Positions 58,672 to 64,000 of a DNA stretch of 64,000 bases are shown here, in pieces. A program made the position numbers and the translations under genes. The notes beneath the pieces were generated by a model. The model saw only the letters and a program-made list of their open reading frames with translations, did not search any database and was not told where the DNA came from. The DNA comes from Tamarix chinensis (taxonomy: Eukaryota; Streptophyta; Magnoliopsida; Caryophyllales; Tamaricaceae). The DNA is taken from NCBI GenBank assembly GCA_030549775.1, contig CM060171.1, positions 147,146,859 to 147,210,858 of the forward strand, given 5' to 3'. Each line of letters opens with the position of its first letter. The first letter of the stretch is position 1.

Positions 58672-59147
58672 CTGAGAGATGATGGATTAATGATAGACTA
58701 ATGTCTTAAGGCCCAGAAGTATTGATTGTACGTTTGACCCATTTATATTTGATGGACATGTTAAGTATGTGAATGTATGAATGTGAATATTATGTAAGCA
58801 CCTTTCATTTGTATATAGTGTTGTATCATGTGTTGCATTGCGGATCTGCCTTTAAGTGTGTTTTAAAGGATTACTCAGTACCATAGTACTAAAGGGTGCC
58901 ATTCAATGGGCAGTGTCCCTTGCACGTTTATTGTAGGTGCTATTCAAGTGGGCAATGAGAAAGAGAGTAAGGAATTATCCAAACCTTTAGGGTCTCCCTC
59001 TTTCTCTCTTACTTCATGGTTTAAATGTATTACTTGTCCTTGTAACCACCACTGGTGGATTTTAATCTTGTAAAAGGTTTACTAAGCTACTCTAATTTAA
59101 TCATGGTTTGAGTTCTCGTAAATTGTATTTTACACTTTTAGCCTTAG

Positions 59148-59193
59148 CACTTGGTACTGGAACAGTACGAGTGAACTTGTCTAGTACTAAGTG
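59148..59193 (+). other. Conserved LTR stem-loop 2 (copy)
   Basis: CACTTGGTACT pairs with AGTACTAAGTG (one G-U), with an inner AGT/ACT pairing. Equivalent to 7235, 9253 and 20990. Confidence 0.65.
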
Positions 59194-59297
59194 TGGTGGT
59201 AATATCCCCAAAATTCACAGTTCATATTTTGCTTCTACTATTCCTTTTAAATAAAATAAAATTTTTCAGTAGTGAATTTTGGGGGTGTTACAGATGT

Positions 59298-62220
59298 TAT
59301 CCTAGGGATGGATATGTTGGAGAGATACCGTGCAATGATAGACTATGCACAAGAATGATTTGTATTGTGGGGACCTGAGGGTGTTAGGATCTTCTATAAA
59401 GGATGCAAGCCTAGGCCTACAACAAAGGTTGTATATGCCCATACACTGTATTTTTTGATGCGTAGAGGGTTCCCTATGTATTTGTGTAATTTTAGGAGTT
59501 GAATATGGATGTGTACTGGGGATGAAGCCAGATTTGAAGGTGCCTTACCAGATAACATTGATAGAGTTGAGGAAGTTGAAGGCTCCACTAGAGGAGTTAG
59601 TGTATCAAAAGTAAATTCACCCAAGTGTGTCTCCATGCGAAACACCAGTTTTGTTCGTGAGGAAGAAGGATGGAAGCCTTTATCTTTTCATAGATTATCG
59701 GGGTTTCAACCAATTGATAGTGAAGAACCTCTATCCACTTCTGAGGATCAATGAATCATTTGACCAGATTCAAGGGTTCTTTGATCTTCTTAAAGATTTA
59801 ATTGAGATTAGGATATCATTAGTTGCGCACTACTAAAGCAGACATAATGAAGATGACCTTTAGGACATAGTATAGGCACTATGAGTTCATGGAAATTCCT
59901 TTCAAGGTCACTAATGTGATTACTGTCTTTATAGACTTGATGACAATGATTTTTTTGGGAGTTCCTCAATCAGCTTGTGGTAGTTTTTATAGATGAAATT
60001 TTGGTATACTTTCAGAGTGAAAATGAGCAGAAGTACCATCACCATAGGATATTATTACTCCTTAGAGAGCATAAGTTGTATGCCAAACTCTCTAGGTGAG
60101 AGTTTTGGCTATGGAAGGTTGTGTTGTAGGGGCATATAGTGTTAGCAGGAGGAGTCTTCATGGACCTAACAAAAATTTTAGTAGTGACCAAGTGGAAGGT
60201 ACCCTACTATAGTCCCCAAGGTTAGTAATTTTCTAGGCTTAGATGGGTACTACATACTCTTTGTACATGACTTCTCAAAGGTAGATTTTTCTTTAGCGTA
60301 AATTCTAAAGAAAATGGCTAGGTTTCAGTGGGATGACGCTTGTGAGGGGAAATTTCAAGAATTGAAGCGGTGTCTAACTACAAAACTAGTTTTGACCTTG
60401 TTATTGGGATCAAATGAGTCTACAATGATAAGTCAAAGCATGGACTGGGTTGTGTATTGATGTAGCATAGTAAGGTAGTGCCAAATGCTTCTCATCATTT
60501 GATGCAACACGAGCAGAACTACCTGACATATGGCTTGGAGTTGGCAGTGGTCGTCTTTTCGCTGATGATTTAGAGGCATTATTTGTATGAGACTCAATGA
60601 AGATTCTTCACCGACCATAAGAGCCTCAAGTATATATTCACTTAGAAGGAGTTGAATATGAGGTAGAGGAGATGACTAGAGTTGGTGTGAAGGACTATGA
60701 TATCAGGTTGATAGACCATGAGGGTAAGACCAACATCGTTGCAAATGCCTCAAGTAGGAAGCCATCACACTCACTAAGTACGATCATGGTGGCTAGTCGA
60801 TTGTTGGAGGAGCTTCATGAGGTAGGGATAGAGATGATACAACATGGTGACCTAGAGGTTCGAATGGCTACTTTGAGGATTTCATCGAAGTTTTTTTTAT
60901 GAGATTTGAGTAGGATATCCTGGATATGTTAAGTTTAATATGGTTTGGTAGAAGATACAGGACGTTCAGGTTGAGGGTTTCCAAATTCACAAGGATGGTA
61001 GTGTTCGCTACAAAGGTTATTGGTGTGTACCTCAGAGGTGTGTTGATCTGAAGCGCTAGATATTAGAGGAGGGTTATTGTACTCTGTATTCCATACACCG
61101 AAGTGGGATAAGTTGTATAAGGACCTCAAGAGGATTTATTTGTGGCCTTACATGGAGTGAGAGGTAGCGAAGTTTGTGTCAAGATGTGTGATCTGCCAAA
61201 AGGTTAAGATCAAGCACCAGAGGCTTGCAAGGTTAGTACAGCATTCAAACATAGGTGGAAGTGGGACTCCATCTTGATGGGTTTTGTGAGTGGGATACTG
61301 AAGACTTGTACTAGGTGCGACATGATCTAAGTGATCGTTGATAGGTTGACCAAGTCAGCAATGTTTGTGCCGATGAACTTGACTTATAGTATAGATTAGC
61401 AAGCCAATGCTTATATGAGGTTTGTGGTGAGTAGGAATGGTATAACTACTGACATAGTCTGCAATCACGATTCGAGATTCCTTTTTCACTTTTAGGGAAA
61501 TTTATAGCAAGCTATGGGCATGAAATTAAGGATGAGTACCACCTTCCACCCAGCTATAGACAGGTATACTGATATGACGATTCAAACAATCAAGGATATG
61601 CTACAGGATTGCATGTTGGAATTTTGGGGCATTTAGGAAGATTGTCTACATTTGGTTGAGTTTTCGTATAATAATAGCTATCATGCTATCATAGGGATGA
61701 CACCCTTTGAGGCACTATATGGACACAAGTGCTGGACACCATTGTGTTGGAGCGATATCAGCGCGACTATCATACTTGGACTAGAGAAGATTGAGGAGAC
61801 AACTCAGTAGATTTGATGGATTTGTGTAGGGGGATTGAGGGTTTCACCCACTAAAGGGGTGAAAAGATTTAGTTGGAAGGGTATAATGAGCCTGAGATAC
61901 ACTAGTCATTATGAGATTCTTAATAGGTTTTTCGAGGTTGTATACTACCTAGCACTTCCATCAGATTTGCCCCGAGTTCATAACATCTTCCACATCTCCT
62001 AACTAAGGAAGTATGTCACAGATCCTTCCTATGTGATAAGACCATATGAGATCAATCTCGATGATTCTTTGTCCAATGAGGAGTTACCTTTGTATATTCT
62101 TGACACCAAGATACACTAGACTCGGACAAGCTTAGTTCCACTCAAGAAGATTCTTTGAAGCCATCATGGAGTAAAGGAGGTGAACTAGAAGATAGAAGTA
62201 TACGCACAAGTTGCATCCCG
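59298..62220 (+). pseudogene. Ty3/gypsy protease end, RT, RNase H and integrase remnant
   Basis: Continues the element after the solo LTR. The order is protease end VILGMDMLERYRAMIDYA (59298) and RT start FVKKDG-like with DYRGFNQLIVKNLYPLLRI (59640-59750). RNase H follows near 60430-60660 and a connection domain near 60690 (YDIRLIDHEGKTNIVANASS). The integrase zinc finger is near 61170 (FVSRCVICQKVKIKHQRLAR), and the integrase core near 61450-61640 (DSRFLFHF, MSTTFHPAID, DMLQDCMLEFWG). The C-terminal part has EFSYNNSYHAIIGMTPFEAL, LALPSDLPRVHNIFHIS and LRKYVTDPSYVIRPYEI. Many stops and shifts occur throughout, and the catalytic YxDD of RT is not recoverable. Clade not determined. Confidence 0.85.
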
Positions 62221-62402
62221 AGCTTTTCAACATATGCGTTAGGCTTTGGATTCTCTCTCTTTTAAGGGGCTAGTACTCGGTAGTATAGTTTCCACTCTTG
62301 TAGAATTAATTGCCAACATCCCCTTCCTTCCCCTTTTTTTTTTCTCTTCTTCCCCAAACTTAAATTTTGACTTCGAGGACAAAGTCTCTTTTAAGGGGGT
62401 AG

Positions 62403-62529
62403 TGATTTAATACCCCTAATTTTACCCAAACCTAATCCTGAATAACTAATATCATAACTTAATTATACTATTGAGAAATTAACATTCTTATCATACCCTA
62501 ACTTCCTAATCCTAAAGCTTAGCCTAATT
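62403..62529 (+). mobile_element. Ty3/gypsy 3' LTR fragment
   Basis: Starts TGATTTAATACCCC right after a purine tract (TTTTAAGGGGGTAG, ending 62402). It matches the first ~120 bases of the 5' LTR at 42475-42538 plus 49574-49635 with the Helitron removed, including 'taacttaatt' and 'atcataccctaact'. Similarity stops at about 62529 ('cttagcctaa'), where other DNA begins. Confidence 0.82.
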
Positions 62530-64000
62530 GAAGGTGCCAATCCGCAAGCCTGTGGATTCATTGTAGCACTTCAAGGTCGCATTCCACAAGGACTTTCCAA
62601 TTGAGTACTGAACTTCATCATTTTAGCTATCTAAATCATTATGAAGTGATAATATTTAGGTATTTAGTGAAAATAAATATAATGACTCACTAAATGCATA
62701 CTCTAAAACGATAAAAATGAAGCTTAGGATTGAACTTCAGTCTCTAAATCGGTATTCGACAATGAAATAACGCTATATTGTAATTTAATTCAATGGTTGT
62801 GTACAATCGGTCTAAATATACTCATTAGCATCTTTCAAGTTCTATGAACATATTTAATCGAATTTGCTGACTACTTTTGTGACTAACAAATTAAATTAAA
62901 CCCATTAAGTGCCACCAATTCTATAGCCCCTGAGAACCACACATCTACTTTTGTGATCGCTTGAATTCCCATTTCCAATAATGATTTGAACCTTTCAATT
63001 TAAATCAAACAATATCTAAAAAGGTTATATTCCCTCAAATCTAACTTACAACTATCAATCATAACACATGAAACAAGACATACGAACTAAACATACAACA
63101 TATACCTTAATTGATCATATTAATACCAAAATGAACCTAATTCAATCCTAGAAAAAGTATTACTTACTCATGATTGCAAGAAATATAAACAATTTAAATT
63201 TCATAACAAACATAACGATAGTATAAAAATTTACAAAGAAGATAGTGGATTGAATTAACCATAACTCAAAGAAGAACAGAGTTGATTCCGATTTGATCGC
63301 ACACAAAACTTGCACTTAAATCTGAAAATTAAACTAAAGAATTCAATTATAGTTACATGAAGTTTTTTATTAGGAAAAGAGAGGAAAATTTCCTCTAAAA
63401 TATACCCAAAAATATCCATAGAAGTCCCTAAAAAATCACCCAAAAACTACCCATAACATAGGCTACGTTGTGCACAAAGATCATGGGGCAACTACTGTCG
63501 TGTAGCATTCTAGCTTTTGAACTGGTGTGTACAGCTTCTACATGCCCGTACAAGATGTGAACAGCCTGGCCTTGCAGCATCTACATCTTTGACCTCACTC
63601 GCTCAGCTTCTGCATGACTGTGCAAGATCTACACAACCAGGCCGTGTGGCATCCTCTACTTCGACATGGCTGCATCAGTGCAATTGGCTGTGCAACACCA
63701 TCTCCTTTCCTCTTTTAACCTTCTTAGCTTATTTTCAGCTCTTTGACTTTCTGCAAACCTCCATAAACATGTTAGATTGATTTATCTTCCTTCAATGCCT
63801 CTTATATTGGGTTTTTTTGCTCCGAAAACATGCACTAATTCCTTAGATTTGAGTGTTCCTGTGCAATTCCCTGGAAAAAAAAATACCAAGAGAATAGTAG
63901 CGTGAACTATAGACGTAAACCACAATAAAATATATATTATAGACCAAATAAAGCCCTAAAATGAAGGTAAAATAGGGCAAAAATAGAGAAAATATTCATT
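62530..64000 (-). other. Unassigned repeat-like DNA cutting the gypsy 3' LTR
   Basis: No coding frame with family resemblance. It interrupts the gypsy LTR and begins TGAAGGTGCC, so it may be the edge of another LTR element running off the right end. On the minus strand it has the texture of a gypsy LTR leader, with repeated 'gcagaagctg/gtagaagctg' words (63500-63640) and a stretch 'gggtagtttttgggtgatttt' around 63440. The short plus frame at 63517-63780 is not convincing. The identity is inference. Confidence 0.35.

Larger units (their letters stand above)
53434..59292 (+). mobile_element. Large solo LTR (copy B) inside the gypsy protease gene
   Basis: It starts TGTAATCTCCCAAAATTTT and ends GGGGGTGTTACA. 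It is flanked by GATGT (53429-53433 and 59293-59297). Excising it with one duplication restores the protease reading DFD-VILGMDM. About 5.1 kb without the Cassandra element it contains. Same family as 7666-21135. Contents are an AT-rich start, a pyrimidine-rich block (53750-55690), a 'catgcagcatgagtt' block (55725), a minisatellite, stem-loop 1 (57850), tandem 'aataatagtgg' units and stem-loop 2 (59148). The proline/serine/histidine-rich frames at 53868-55645 are composition artefacts. Confidence 0.92.

Noticed and set aside
59509..59754. An 81-residue open frame overlapping the gypsy RT region
   Set aside because: Out of frame with the recognisable RT words (IDYRGFNQLIVKNLYPLL) in the neighbouring frame.
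62530..64000. Continuation of the gypsy 3' LTR
   Set aside because: Similarity to the 5' LTR stops abruptly at about 62529. The following sequence does not match 49636 onward.

Overview
This window is plant nuclear DNA, most likely from a flowering plant. The evidence is the AT-rich intergenic sequence, GT-AG introns, Ty1/copia and Ty3/gypsy remnants, a plant-type Helitron, a Cassandra TRIM with a 5S rRNA-like LTR, and two recognisable plant genes: a CML16/18-type calmodulin-like gene and DPMS2. I cannot name the species. There are no bacterial-style operons and no CRISPR array, and I saw no convincing tRNA or rRNA gene. Most open reading frames here are chance frames in repeats.

Region by region: 1-21580 is a nest of LTRs without internal coding regions. 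A minus-strand LTR (3327-21580, in pieces) is split by a 3.7 kb solo LTR with a perfect 5-bp target duplication (3622-7360) and by a second LTR (7666-21135). The second is itself split by a minus-strand LTR (9156-14445) and by a 3.1 kb hAT-like element (17709-20835) that appears to carry a captured host-gene exon. A CACTA-type terminus lies at 2569. 21586-29195 holds two decayed copia pieces in opposite orientation. The minus-strand one retains its 5' LTR and primer-binding site, and its gag is split by a hAT-like element carrying a smaller one. 29196-42474 is the genic island: the CML gene (30583-31074), DPMS2 (34193-34524, minus strand), an unidentified exon (38286-38507), a probable 5' exon (~39844-40060), a decayed coding stretch (32423-32960) and another solo LTR (35034-38011).

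42475-62529 is one old Ty3/gypsy element opened by later arrivals. Its 5' LTR contains a Helitron (42539-49573). That Helitron contains a young minus-strand LTR element coding only for Gag (45417-48709). The gypsy protease is split by a solo LTR (53434-59292) that contains a complete Cassandra element (54240-55004). The element's own 3' LTR fragment at 62403-62529 preserves the pre-insertion sequence of the Helitron site. 62530-64000 is unassigned repeat-like sequence.

The most interesting signals are small stem-loops shared by several large LTRs, with paired substitutions that keep the stems; the Gag-only element with exact boundaries; the in-window empty site for the Helitron; and the hAT-like element with a metallo-hydrolase-like exon. 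All assignments were made by reading the sequence, without database searches.
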